This document shows positions 24,952 through 35,679 of a stretch of DNA of 64,000 nucleotides, piece after piece. Under the pieces are notes generated by a model. The model ran no database searches. It saw nothing but the letters and a program-made list of their open reading frames with translations, and was not told where the DNA came from. Numbering within the stretch: the stretch's first letter is position 1; each line of letters begins with the position of its first letter. Position numbers and translations under genes: made by a program. Source of the stretch: Sinonovacula constricta (taxonomy: Eukaryota > Mollusca > Bivalvia > Cardiida > Solecurtidae); assembly GCA_007844125.1 (NCBI GenBank), contig CM017557.1, forward strand, positions 61,265,411-61,329,410, in the 5' to 3' direction.

Positions 24952-25505
24952 TTAAAGGTCGTATTCGTACAAATAATTAACAATTTCGACTAATTAATTT
25001 TCACGCATGCAACCAAATTAATAATTGTTTCCTGAAAAGGTCCCTCGACATGCTGTCTAAGTGCCGCTTCAAATATGTTACAAGTAAAGTATAACAAGTC
25101 ACTCTTCATTACAAACAAGTATATCTACCTGGGCCACGCTGCACGGTTAATTATTTAATAATAATAATAGGTCATTACAAAACAAGTATTTTTCTATCCA
25201 AGACACTTTTTAAACATTTAACGATTTTAAAACCATTGACCACTTGCTTTTAAGATACCGTAACATCCGGGTAATCGGCTCTGTCGTCGATATATATATA
25301 TTTTAGCTGAAATCCACATCAGAATTTCCTTTCAAGATTGGTATTAATGGACATTTTAAACGATATTCACGCCTCGTACCGTCTTGCAGCTGAGGTTATG
25401 TTATTAACAGCCTTTACTATTACTTTTTAAACTAATGTTCCCAAATCTGAAATGCCAGATTATTACATGTTTTAAATAAAGACAAACTGTCGGATACCAC
25501 CTTTG
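24952..25505 (+). mobile_element. M-family MITE, copy C
   Basis: The left end TTTAAAGGTCGTATTCGTAC and right end AAACTGTCGGATACCACCTT are inverted terminal repeats. The interior contains CGGGTAATCGGCTCTGTCG and ATTTTAGCTGAAAT. It is paralogous to copy B at 11.11-11.68 kb. Non-coding. Confidence 0.75.
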
Positions 25506-25928
25506 ATCCAAAGCTCCAAACTGGCAGTAAAACAAGTCTGTAAAACACACTGAATGAACGTAATTTGAACGGGAGACGTCACGCGAGTATATGAGTCCCT
25601 GGACAGTACACGTGTTCGATTATTTTTAGACTATCTTTTTAATCGTAAGCTCGTATCAGGTGAAGCAGTTGCCCTCCCAATTTTTTTTGTTGGAGCAATT
25701 CTAGTAGACGTTTTATAACCTGTAAGGAGAATGGTTACACGATTTGGCATGTTGGTCTACTGCCTTACAGACGTAGATTACTTCCGTTTTCTCTTAAGTA
25801 CGTACTAAAGTACACCTAGCTGCACACCTCCCTGAAATGTGGATCCATTTTGTGACCGTTCTTATGTAAATTTGGACTAGTCACAAATCAATTACAATAA
25901 TCAGCAGATGGCGCTACAAAACATTTCA

Positions 25929-26387
25929 ACAGTGGTATTCGACAGGTTGGACCAAAGTTATGTTTATCAAACAACCAAATATATATTTTTACCTAGAAAG
26001 ATCTCGCGAAATGCTGTTTATTGATTGCCCTGGATATGTGTGAACAGTGAACCATGAATCCACAATCGTCATAGTAAACATGTATTTCCTATCTGAGCTG
26101 CGCTGCAGAGATGTTTTAAAACTAAAAAAACTATAACACAACTTCCTTTTAGCATCACGTTATATCATCATCCTGGTAGGTCGCTCTGACGTCGATCTCT
26201 GTTTTTGGCAGTGATCACTATCGTGCTTATTTATAGATTTGGAAAAAATGAATAAATAGAGTGATTTCTTTCGCATTTTGTACTGTCTGGCAATATATGT
26301 GGTGTTCAAAATTATTATTACTAAGACTAAGGTATAATAAGTTTATGCAGAAATAAAGACAATATAGACAACTTGTCGGATAGCATC
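25929..26387 (+). mobile_element. M-family MITE, copy D
   Basis: The left end has GGTATTCGACAGGTTGGACC and the right end ACTTGTCGGATAGCATCT. The interior shows AGATCTCGCGAAATGCTGTT, GAGCTGCGCTGCAGAGAT and GGTCGCTCTGACGTCGATCT, matching copies E and F. It is absent from duplication copy 1. Confidence 0.75.
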
Positions 26388-26504
26388 TATAACAATGAGA
26401 CCGACACTATATAAACTTAAAGATATAACTAATTAGGATTAATTCTGACTTTCGGTAAGCGCGACTTTATTTGGCCCCGTAAATGAACACCAGCCTGACT
26501 AAAT

Positions 26505-26765
26505 AAAAATTTGAAAATTAGAAAAGGTCTTTTACGAATTACCACAGATATTTAAATCTGAACTACCTCCAGACAAAGGCAAACGAGGTAAATGAAGAAG
26601 TGACAAAAACACAGAGACAAGACATAACACAAAAAGAAAACACCAGCACTTACCGCCTTGGAACGGTCGTTCGGCAAAAGAGCCGACTGGGGTGCTTAAC
26701 CTGGTTTTTGGGGCGCTCCAACCTCGGACTTCCTGAAGGTTTTGCTATCAAACAAACAGTGTTAA
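26505..26765 (-). repeat. R-family element, tail B, inverted, well preserved
   Basis: On the minus strand the order is CAGGAAGTCCGAGGTTGGAG, GCGCCCCAAAAACCAGGTTA, AGCACCCCAGTCGGCTC, CGACCGTTCCAAGGCGGTAA and tail B (TTATGTCTTGTCTCTGTGTT, CATTTACCTCGTTTGCCTTT, GGAGGTAGTTCAGATTTAAA). The 89-residue plus-strand frame over it is not a gene. Confidence 0.75.
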
Positions 26766-28046
26766 TAAAAATATCCCGTCAAAGTGACAAAGTAAGCTAT
26801 GATTTTATAGTTAAAAAATATTATCCACATTTACATCTTTGTCCTGTGGTTAAGAACTTGTTGTGTTGATTGACCGGTTCCAGTCCATACTAAAACCTTT
26901 TTCTAAGTTTTAAATATCAAGACGAACATGAATACCTTGCTTATACAGCATCTAGCTAGCATGTGTTGATTTTTCTTATTATTCGGTCAAGTGTAAGCTT
27001 TAACTAAAGACATTCTTCGAAATTCTATGATATTATTCTATATTTTCAAGCATTTTTTTCGTCATATGTATTCATAGTATTGACCGAATCAATGATGCAA
27101 TTTTAAACTAATAAAACATACAAAAAATAGTCTAAGTAATATATTTTGTCATTTTCTATGGTTTACTGATTATAAAAACATGGGTATTTGCTGGGTTCGA
27201 ATCTTTGCACATTACTTTTGCTTCTTTTTAACTCTTTGTGCATTTATCTTTTCAACCAATGTACCGACTTAAATGCCAGGATTGTACATACTGTTTTATA
27301 ATATGCCACATAATTAGAATAATACAACTGTAGATGCCACTATTATCGCGCGAGCACTATAACTAGCACTATTTTTTAAGAAACAAGTTGTAACATTGTG
27401 GACATATATGTATACTTACAGTGATAACTTGTTCTCCACTTTGGGTAATCAACGTGCTAAATATTATTTATACCTCTAAATCTAATTTTTACATAAGCAA
27501 TTTAAAATCAGTTTTAATTTCCAACTTTAATCAAAATAACAGAATGACTTACCAACTACGAGACTTTCAATAAAGGAACCATTTAAGTAGTTCACAGGGA
27601 CACTTTCAAGCCGCCTAATCGTAATTCCTCATTGATCAGAATGTCTGTATTGTTCGTTTAAGCAGAATGTGTCTACATGTGAATTCTATTGGATTGATGA
27701 ATCAACATCTATGGACAGCGTGATATCGCATATAATTGTCATTTATCTACATCTTCCTATTGATTGTATAGGAAGATTATGGCTTTATCAAGCTGCAGAT
27801 ATACATTTGTCAATGCGTTAAGTAAGCTTGCGTGAATCGTTTTCAGTGTATCTTTCATTGTCTGTTTTTCTTCCGCCTTTCCTAGCACAATTTATGCATG
27901 CCATTTTTAAGCTTCTTCTTTAGTTGGTATGATTATGCACTAATGCTTTATTTGATTCGATTTATACGAGGCAGGTTTTAACGTACAGTTTACTCATTCG
28001 ATCACCCATACATTGTTGTTGTTGCAGAAATACATCCCAGCGATAC

Positions 28047-28259
28047 TAATTACGTTCATTATAGCGATGTCCTGAATAGTTTTTTAGGAGGAAGACCCCC
28101 TACAAATATATGTGTTGAACCACTGGCACGCAGCAAGCTGATAGACCTTCTATCATTATGCTTATCGCCCGACCGGGACTCGAACCCACATGCCGTAAAG
28201 CCGATGGGTCAGAGGAGTTACAAATCATCTGTTCTGTCCATTGACCACGGGCACCCAGG
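28047..28259 (-). mobile_element. tRNA-derived SINE, S2 family, paralogue of 13,057-13,262
   Basis: The minus strand shows GGGTGCCCGTGGTCAATGGA, TTTGTAACTCCTCTGACCC, the B-box GGGTTCGAGTCCCGGTCGGG and a 3' end GGACATCGCTATAATG. It marks the far end of the segmental duplication. Confidence 0.8.
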
Positions 28260-28319
28260 TTAAATATGTGCTTTAATGAAATGCACATCTTGATGGCAAC
28301 GTCTTACTTATTTTGATTA

Positions 28320-28440
28320 GGGAAGATCGCATGGCCTGCTAGAACCAACGGCGCACAGCAGGTCCATGGGAAGAACTAACTTTATTAAAGATCGGTACTC
28401 GAACAAACACAGTGACGATCTGAGACGTTTTTGATACAGA
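28320..28440 (-). mobile_element. Possible S2 SINE fragment
   Basis: The CGGCGCACAGCAGG and GGTACTCGAACAAACACAGTG segments resemble the body and eroded B box of S2 read on the minus strand. The signal is weak. Confidence 0.3.
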
Positions 28441-28945
28441 GACGGTATTTTTATTATTTGAAATTGTAAGTGTATAAATGTTCAGTTGGACTAGTCTTCT
28501 TTAGTTACTATTCTTTTTTTTACAAGTTAATGGCTGATAATTTAGTTATCGACTTTCATTCCATATATTAACTTTGGAACTTGTGACTCCTCTTGTCGTT
28601 TTTTTATGCTTTATTGTGTATCGCTTATCTTTCTGTTTTACCTTTGTCGTTGGAAACATGTTGGAGGGATGGGGTGGGGCTGTTATATGGTAACTAAAAC
28701 TAGTTAAAGCTTTTATCCTAACAGAATCCTTTTTTTTTCGTTTTGTTAAATTGTCTTAAATAGTCTTAGAAACTCGACACCGCTACAAAGGTTTTTTCAA
28801 AGATACGGACACGTATTTACTCGAAAAGGAGGCCTGTTATATAATATGTTTATTCATATCCTAAATCAGCGTTTGTGTTGTTGTTTTTTTCAAGAAGAAA
28901 TTGACACTTATCTCCGAGAATCAAACAACAATGCTGGCCACGAGA

Positions 28946-29050
28946 CTTATGGCAGAGCGGTCAAACGATTGATTTATAAGTGATGCTGATATCCAGGCAA
29001 GCCCAGACTGGTAGGTCTCATAGGTAGAAATTTTCCATGTCACCAGTATG
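28946..29050 (+). mobile_element. tRNA-like SINE remnant next to the TRIM
   Basis: TGGCAGAGCGGTCAAACGAT resembles the D-arm of a Leu/Ser-type tRNA head (compare 15,664). A short body containing AAATTTTCCATGTCACC follows. It abuts the left side of the TRIM at 29,083. Confidence 0.4.
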
Positions 29051-29116
29051 GTCATTTAATCAGTGATAACAACACTTCTAAATGTAGCCGGGTGATAGGG
29101 AGAGAGTGTGTAAGCG

Positions 29117-29189
29117 GTCCGGTTAGCTCAGTCGGTAGAGCATTCGCCCTGTAAGCGAAGTGTCCCGGGTTCGAGTCCCGGACTGGCTG
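29117..29189 (+). tRNA. tRNA-like gene inside the LTR (anticodon position reads TGT)
   Basis: A full cloverleaf can be drawn: D stem GCTC/GAGC; anticodon stem TTCGC/GCGAA; loop CCTGTAA with TGT at the anticodon (Thr-type); a 5-nt variable region; T stem CCGGG/CCCGG with loop TTCGAGT. The acceptor stem pairs 5 Watson-Crick or wobble pairs in a row, with a mismatch at 2-71. Position 33 is C instead of the near-universal T, so a functional translational tRNA is doubtful. A box TAGCTCAGTCGG and B box GGTTCGAGTCC are perfect Pol III promoter matches. I read it as the element's Pol III promoter and RNA, not a cellular tRNA gene. Confidence 0.7.
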
Positions 29190-29193
29190 CACA

Positions 29194-29198
29194 TTTTT
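29194..29198 (+). terminator. Pol III T5 terminator after the tRNA-like gene
   Basis: Five T residues lie 4 nt after the discriminator base of the first tRNA-like copy, the normal place for Pol III termination. The second LTR reads TTCTC at the equivalent place and has lost this terminator. Confidence 0.65.
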
Positions 29199-29213
29199 CT
29201 CCCTATGTTACAT

Positions 29214-29231
29214 TGGCGCCCAACGTGGGGC
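29214..29231 (+). promoter_or_regulatory. Reverse transcription primer-binding site, tRNA-Lys(CTT) type
   Basis: TGGCGCCCAACGTGGGGC lies 1 nt after the LTR. It is an exact 18-nt complement of the 3' end, including CCA, of the conserved animal tRNA-Lys(CTT). The same PBS is used by several retroviruses primed by tRNA-Lys1,2. It fixes the element as LTR-type and sets its direction. Confidence 0.9.
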
Positions 29232-29334
29232 CCGCGGTCGTTACGTACAAGTGCTTGAGAAGTGCTTGTGAGTTGTATGTAGAGTATATAGTCTGTGGAA
29301 ATTCGAGGACGAATTTCAAGTTGCCCGGGGTGTA

Positions 29335-29469
29335 TGTAGCCGGGTGATAGGGAGAGAATGTGTAAGCGGTCCGGTTAGCTCAGTCGGTAGAGCATTCGCC
29401 CTGTAAGCGAAGTGTCCCGGGTTCGAGTCCCGGACTGGCTGCACATTCTCTCCCTATCACCCGGCTACA
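29335..29469 (+). repeat. 3' LTR of the TRIM, rebuilt 3' end
   Basis: It is identical to the first LTR over the first part (one change, GAGAGTG to GAGAATG) up to the CACATT after the tRNA-like core. Beyond that it carries the inverted LTR start and ends ACCCGGCTACA. Confidence 0.85.
29369..29441 (+). tRNA. Second tRNA-like copy in the 3' LTR
   Basis: The sequence is identical to 29,117-29,189, with the same perfect A and B boxes, TGT at the anticodon and C33. The downstream T5 terminator is missing, so Pol III transcripts from here would read into the inverted arm. Confidence 0.65.
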
Positions 29470-29823
29470 TACACCCCGGGCAACTTGAAATTCGTCCTCG
29501 AATTTCCACAGACTATATACTCTACATACAACTCACATAAAGTTTTGATAAAAATACGTCACAGCTGCAAACACAAAACATTTTAAAGCCCCATCGAGTG
29601 CCGCAAATCTATATAAGGCTTCATCTCGTGTTTTTTTCTGTAACCTAATTCGGACGTTCCACCTTCGCCCCGCGTCAACAATAGTTGATAGACAAACGCT
29701 CCTACGCGCTTGAAGATAAGTACAATTATAGCCCGAAATTTTAAGCATTTCTGTCTCTTAACGTGTCGTAATTAATGCAATATGTTAATTTAATAATAAA
29801 GACAAAATGATGTGATTGATGCC

Positions 29824-29965
29824 TATAACTTCACGGGTGAGCCTGTGGACGATGGGTGAAGTCAAGGACTGTGACTCTCCCTTTTGACTCCTCGACCTCT
29901 CAGTGAATGGGTTCGAGTCCTGGTCGAGGCTAAGGACTAATTGTGAGAAGGTCTCTGAATTGACA
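29824..29965 (+). mobile_element. tRNA-derived SINE fragment
   Basis: TCAGTGAATGGGTTCGAGTC supplies a perfect B box (GGTTCGAGTCC). Upstream lie GACTCCTCGACCTC and GTGGACGATGGGTGAAG, and downstream a short body (AATTGTGAGAAGGTC). It ends next to a (GTT)n microsatellite. Confidence 0.55.
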
Positions 29966-29976
29966 CGCGGTGAGTG

Positions 29977-30123
29977 GTTGTTGTTGTTGTTGTTGTTGTT
30001 TCGTTATTGTTATTTTGTTGCTGTTTTCATGTTTTTTATTTTGTTGTTGTCATTGTTGTTGTTTTGTTTGAGTGTTTAACTGTTTATTGTTGTTGTTTTT
30101 TTTTTTGTTGTTGTTGTTGTTGT
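29977..30123. repeat. (GTT)n-rich microsatellite
   Basis: An interrupted GTT/T-rich tract. The 78-residue Val/Cys/Phe frame over it is an artefact. Confidence 0.9.
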
Positions 30124-30198
30124 CTTTCGGTCGTTCTCTTCCAGAAACAGCTAAATGCCATTATAATGACCATTATTATGTCATTTCGATGCATTTCT

Positions 30199-30290
30199 AA
30201 TCGCCCTTAACACTCCCATCAACATTTCTAATCGCCCCTTACACTCCCATCAACATTTCTAATCGCCCCTAACACTCCAATCACCATTAT
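30199..30290 (+). repeat. Minisatellite, about 31-bp unit x3
   Basis: Each unit reads AATCGCCC(T)TAACACTCC with CATCAACATTTCT. The third unit is diverged. Confidence 0.85.
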
Positions 30291-30911
30291 CTCAAAAAAA
30301 ATATTATTAACTTCGTTTCTTACTTTTATATTTTACATATACACGTATATTTGATATATCGCATACACACATTTGTTGTAATTAGTTGTTTTATTGACGA
30401 TGAGCTGTAATGATTAAAACTTACTAAAGTTTTCTTAACATCTTTAAACAAACAATAAGAAAAGTAAACATCATTCAACCAATACACTATGCTAAAAGTA
30501 TATATACATCGCCTTTACCAAAAAAGAAACCACCTTAAATTGAACGATCACTAGACGAGAAACGTAAATTCTGAGACAAAAATTGAATAAGATGGTTAGA
30601 GAAGTCGATTAATATTCATGATACTGCCACGTCGGTTAACAAAATTATGACGACAGACAAGAAAATTGAGTTTGTGATCAAAACGTGTAATAGATTAACG
30701 AAACCTTACAGTAACTTTGACGGAACTGTGTTTTTTATGGTCAAAAAGGAAGTCGATTTGTCAATCTGTCACCTTGGTGGGCTTCCAGATTAATTAACCG
30801 GAAGTACAGCGTACAACTACCTTAGCTTTGCGACAAATTGTGTCGTTGGTGGTAAGGCTGCTATTGTTATAATTATAGATGTTGCTTTTGTTGTAAGTAG
30901 TAGTTGTACTT
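30291..30911. other. No gene seen
   Basis: Unique AT-rich DNA between two simple-repeat regions. I see no RNA gene, TIR or SINE head. Confidence 0.5.
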
Positions 30912-31346
<435 letters not shown>

Positions 31347-32661
31347 TAAAACTGATTGTAAGAATGATTAACGATTATTAACAAGGAGTAAGGTGTACAA
31401 TATCTTGGTGGTGTATACTGGTTCTGTTAGTCTGGGAGATTTAATACATTAATAACACACTTTAAATATTTTTTAAAACCAGGACGGTGTCAAGTAAACA
31501 AAGACAAGGCGTCAACTCTCGTTCGTTAATCTATTTATAAGCACCGAATGTTTTATGAAATTTTAAAGCCTTCTTGATTAATAAAAATAAAGTAATTTCA
31601 AAGCCTTATTCTTTTTAACAAGTTTCTGATTTATTTCTGCGATATTATTTTGCGCACTTCAAAATGATAAATTCTGTAAAATATGTAGTGAAAAACATCC
31701 CACGATTAATTATGTTAATAATTTATTTTTTACTATTTTTGAGACTTCAGTATTTCTAAAAATATCTTGACAGCTTACATTCGTAATTGCTCCCAAGTTG
31801 TCCTTATTTCGATAATGCTTAAGACTATTTTTCTTCTCAAAAAAGAACAATGGTTATACTTCTATGATACATAGAATAAAAATCCTTTATGATTTATGTT
31901 CAATTTCGTTTTATTTTAATAGAAAAGTTACGTCAAATCTACCAAGTACACAATACATAACACCGCTGGAATATACTCTTTATAAATAAAAATAAGGGCA
32001 AAATATCGTCTCCCAAGTCAAAGGGTAAGATAGTAAAGTAAATATAACAACATTGTTCTGATATAAAACGACATGTTTGTTGCGGTAATAGATATGGGTT
32101 TGCCTATACACTAAGAAATATCTCGGAAAGATTGCCTAAAAATGCAAAGGAGTTGTCCACATATGTTATAAACTGTCAACATACCAGATCAAAATTCATC
32201 AGATTTTCAAAAAGTGGGGAAAAGCGATGCCAGTTCTTGGTAATATTAAGGAATATGTCAAGGAAATGTTTTGATAAACTAAAAAAATAATAAACAACCA
32301 CACCCACCCCACCACCCCAAAAAGGTGTGACTAGTATACTGGGAAACTGTACTGAAAAAAGATAACCTTGTTACAACATGATGTTGGTGAAAAAAGAATG
32401 CAGATAGAATAATTTAAGAGCTTGCCTAGGCATACAAGGGTCATATACAATGGAAACTTGTCATGTTGTAATCGAATACATATAACAAGTCTTCCTGCTG
32501 TAAGTGGCCCTGGAAACCTATGAGAAGATTAACTTTATATGTTTTAACTATATGTAGTCCGACAAAGAAGAAAAAAACCTTTCGTATACAAACTGATGTT
32601 TGATATGTGTCCATGGACTTGTAGTGAACAGATCTCGGTGTGCAGACAAACATATTCATAA
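31347..32661. other. No gene seen
   Basis: AT-rich unique DNA; the reading frames are short and composition-random. I see no recognisable repeat family. Confidence 0.5.
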
Positions 32662-32785
32662 TGTAGATCTAATTTGTGACCGGTTCTACATCATTATCGG
32701 TCAAGGCTAGTCGGCGGGTTCCTGAAACTTAAGTACAATGAGTAAATGGCTATATATCCGCCGCCCACCGCCTCTGGGATGTTAC
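32662..32785 (-). repeat. Dispersed repeat, inverted partner of 16,362-16,462
   Basis: The minus strand carries CCAGAGGCGGTGGGCGGCGG and CCGATAATGATGTAGAACCG in the order found at 16.4 kb. A weaker relative of the second block is near 36,465-36,495. Confidence 0.6.
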
Positions 32786-33767
32786 ATTAATTAAAGCGAC
32801 TTGATAAAATTTGCATTTTTATAACTTTTTATGGAAAAAAACATTTTTAACCATAATAAATAAGAGAAAGCATGTTTCTTTTAATCACTAGACGCAGTCT
32901 ATGAACATGTACTTCAAAAGAGTATGTTGCCATTCGGTTGAAAGAATCAAACACGTCGCAATGCATTTCAACTGTTTTAGTCGGTTAGACCTCAGATATC
33001 TCCGTACTGCACATGCGGTAATATTTATATTCAAAATTTATGTCTTACACACAATTCCATGTCTATGATAAGCATATGTTGTATCCATAAAAAGCAACTG
33101 CAAAAAACTGTAAGACAGCATATAGATTTACAGAAGAGCATTAAGTGTCCATGAAGATCTACATGTACTTGCATATTTCATATAGAAGTTATCTTATATA
33201 TGTATCTGTTATATTATATCAAAAAACTAGCATGACGGATAATCTTACGGTAATCAAAAAATATAAATAATCTAATTTTGTCATTGACAATACGTATTGA
33301 TTGTAAATAGTATAAAGCAGACCGGCGCCCTCCAAGGAATACCCATCCATACACCAGCCCACGGTAACCTTTGCTTAACCGCGCAACTTTGGAAGCCGCT
33401 TAAACCACGTCGCTAAATAGTTAACCCAGCAGCAAGTCTGGTTTGAAGTGCTTCTATTTCTGCATCTGCGGTCGTTACAATAGCGTATTATGCATTAGTA
33501 TATATGCATGTAGTATATTCAGCAAATGTACGTCATGTGTATATGTCTGTCATAAGTAATACACTAATTGGTTCGATATTTACGTTGTAAAATAAATACA
33601 TATAAAGTGCGGATCATATGGTTCTGTGTACCATGTGCCTACGTAAAACTGTGACCAACTCGTATTCAGTGTAATAGTTGTGTGTCGTTTATTCTCGTGT
33701 CTAAATAATGCGAAATATATATTTTACACATATAGATTGTAAAATCTGCTTTTCACTAATCACAAGC
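32786..33767. other. No gene seen
   Basis: AT-rich unique DNA. Only short chance frames are present, with no convincing RNA gene or repeat end. Confidence 0.5.
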
Positions 33768-33841
<74 letters not shown>

Positions 33842-33974
33842 TCTGTTATTATCATAATCATTATTATTATTTTATCTTATTCATCGTCGTCGTCGTCTTC
33901 ATCATTGTCGTCATCATCATCATCATCATCATCATCATCTTTTTCTTCTTCTTCTTCTTCTTCTTCTTCTTCTT

Positions 33975-34005
<31 letters not shown>

Positions 34006-34104
34006 TCATCATCATCATCATCATTATCATCATCATCATCATCATCGCTACCACCACCACCATTATCATTATCATTTTTATTATCATCATCATTATTATT
34101 AATA
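33768..34104. repeat. Compound trinucleotide microsatellite: (ATT)n, (CGT/ATC)n, (CTT)n, (ATC)n
   Basis: Pure (TTA)n runs from 33,768 to 33,842. CGT, ATC, a CTT block of about 66 bp (33,940-34,005) and ATC blocks follow. The poly-Ser and poly-Lys/Asp frames on the two strands are artefacts. The CTT block is a long homopurine-homopyrimidine tract. Confidence 0.95.
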
Positions 34105-34769
34105 CAATATTTCATTGGTCACGGTCGTCTAGGGTGATTTACGACATGTTATATATCTATGTATAGTCGCAGCATTTATTGGCCAATTAACGGCACTGTT
34201 TGCCAAAAACCCTAAAACATAGACGTCACCATCAAGCAAAACTGCACCTTATCGTCAACAAAATTAATGTTAATCTCAACACGTAGCTGTTATACGGGAA
34301 TATACATGGCCAGATGGCTTTAAAACCTTTGAAATACACTTAATTGGTTTATTTAAATTGGTTGTTAGCTGGGTTTTAAGTCAGCTAGGGTCACAAATAC
34401 AAATGTTTGTGATAACTTCAAGAAAGAGAAGACAGTGCACTTCTTTAATTGATTTTGCAATTGAGTTCACTAAAAATAATCCACAAAATACTAACGTTAT
34501 ATGTTAATCAAAGATCACTTGTCTTGTGACTTTTGATGGTAGGGTATTACTAGATATCAATTGGAGATATTTTATATAGTGACCTTTAAAATCTCCAAAT
34601 TCAAAATTTGTGAAACCTTTGACAAAACCGACCATCAAAATGCTAGGAAACTTAAAAACAAATATCTTCATGCATATCTTCTTTGTAGCAAAAAAAAGTA
34701 TTTGTCATTTCGAAAAACCCAAAGACCTCATTTCATTCATTGCTTTATTTTATGATAATTAGAAGGGTA

Positions 34770-35070
34770 ATAATGGTACGGATACTGGAACAAGAGGAAT
34801 ATTAACAGTATTGAGCCTTTCTAATCTGAACAAGATCCAGGCTCATTAAGTAACCAGCCAAGATGACGGGGTGTTATGTGGTAATATGTATTGAACGAGA
34901 CCATTTTAACTGAACACCAAAGATGTTAGGATCAACTAATGTCCGTACATTTGGGTCAATTTGTCTTCAGCAACCCCTACGCTGGTCCATTCAGAGAAAA
35001 TGACCCGTCGATAGATAGTTTTGTTGATATCATATTAAACATAAGATGGACCTTGACCGAGGCGAATAAA
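34770..35070 (+). repeat. 2-kb unit, copy 1 (most diverged)
   Basis: It contains AGATCCAGGCTCATTAAGTA, GTTAGGATCAACTAATGTCC, TTTGGGTCAATTTGTCTTC and GTCCATTCAGAGAAAATGAC. These correspond in order to the copies at 36.80 and 38.82 kb. Confidence 0.75.
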
Positions 35071-35679
35071 ACTTGAGACTGCCTATTAGTGAATAAGAAA
35101 CGTCGTTGATTTGAAGCATCAAAGGCGACGCAAACAGTGGAAGAGGTAGAGATTAAAGCAATATTGGAGCAAGTAACAAACACATTTGAAAAGTTGTGGT
35201 TTTATTTAAAAGTTTTCAGTATCCTATAAATCTAGAAAAAAAAAGGTATGTATAACTTATATTTCTGAGACCATAGAACGGTTTAAATGAAAATAAAAAG
35301 CAAAACTCGACACCATTTAGGATGTTACATATGTAGATGTTACATCTGTATAAAAATGCAATTATTATTATAATTAACTATATAACTAAAGTGTTCTAGC
35401 AGAAATTGCACATGTATAGCAGTCTCACATCAAACAAATAATTATTATTCAGATAGCTTTTTTCTCGAATGTAGTATGTTTTTTCTTTCTGACTATCTTA
35501 TTGTTTATATTCAAAATTGTTTTGAAAGTAACAGACACACAAAAATAAACATAAAAATATGTTTTTAAAAAAAAAAAAGGACGCCGGTAACCGAATCAAG
35601 ACCCGTATTTTACCTAGTTCAGAAAGTCCGCAAAACAAACTTTCCCCATGTGCAAATTTCAATGAGCAATCCATATATA

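Larger units (their letters stand above)
29083..29212 (+). repeat. 5' LTR (130 bp) of the TRIM
   Basis: The LTR starts TGTAGCCGGGTGATAGGGAG and ends TCTCCCTATGTTACA. Its two ends form an imperfect inverted repeat around the shared ATAGGGAGA/TCTCCCTAT block. The tRNA-like sequence fills the middle. Its 3' end differs from that of the second LTR and is probably the original state. Confidence 0.85.
29083..29537 (+). mobile_element. Miniature LTR retroelement (TRIM-like) carrying a tRNA-like gene in its LTR
   Basis: The order is: LTR 29,083-29,212; 1 nt; primer-binding site 29,214-29,231; short internal region to 29,334; second LTR 29,335-29,469; then a 68-nt inverted copy of the internal 3' end (29,470-29,537). 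LTRs begin TGTAG and end TTACA or CTACA, the usual TG...CA. The size (LTR about 130, internal 122 bp) and lack of coding match TRIM elements, which need an autonomous LTR element in trans. A good polypurine tract is not visible; the LTR is preceded by CCCGGGGTGTA. TAAA flanks the whole composite (29,079-29,082 and 29,538-29,541), a possible 4-bp target duplication. The two tRNA-like cores are identical, so the element is young. Confidence 0.85.
29267..29537. repeat. Perfect 96-bp fold-back with the tRNA-like sequence as its loop
   Basis: Positions 29,267-29,362 (68 nt of internal region plus 28 nt of LTR start) are the exact reverse complement of 29,442-29,537. The unpaired 79 nt between them (29,363-29,441) are the tRNA-like sequence plus 6 nt. 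In the first LTR the corresponding 3' end is different, so the second LTR's 3' end was replaced by an inverted copy of its own upstream flank. The switch point lies in a CACATT stretch common to both versions. Confidence 0.9.

Noticed and set aside
26600..26869. 89-residue plus-strand frame
   Set aside because: It covers an inverted R-family repeat.
29117..29441. Two cellular tRNA-Thr(TGT) genes
   Set aside because: They sit inside LTRs of a retroelement, have C at position 33 and an acceptor mismatch. I treat them as tRNA-like promoter units.
29083..29537. Two copies of a simple tRNA-derived SINE
   Set aside because: TG...CA ends, a perfect PBS 1 nt after the first repeat, and a second repeat at the end of a short internal region fit an LTR element better.
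33867..34115. Poly-Ser/His frame (plus) and poly-Asp/Lys/Met frame (minus)
   Set aside because: Both are translations of CTT/ATC microsatellite; no unique sequence is included.
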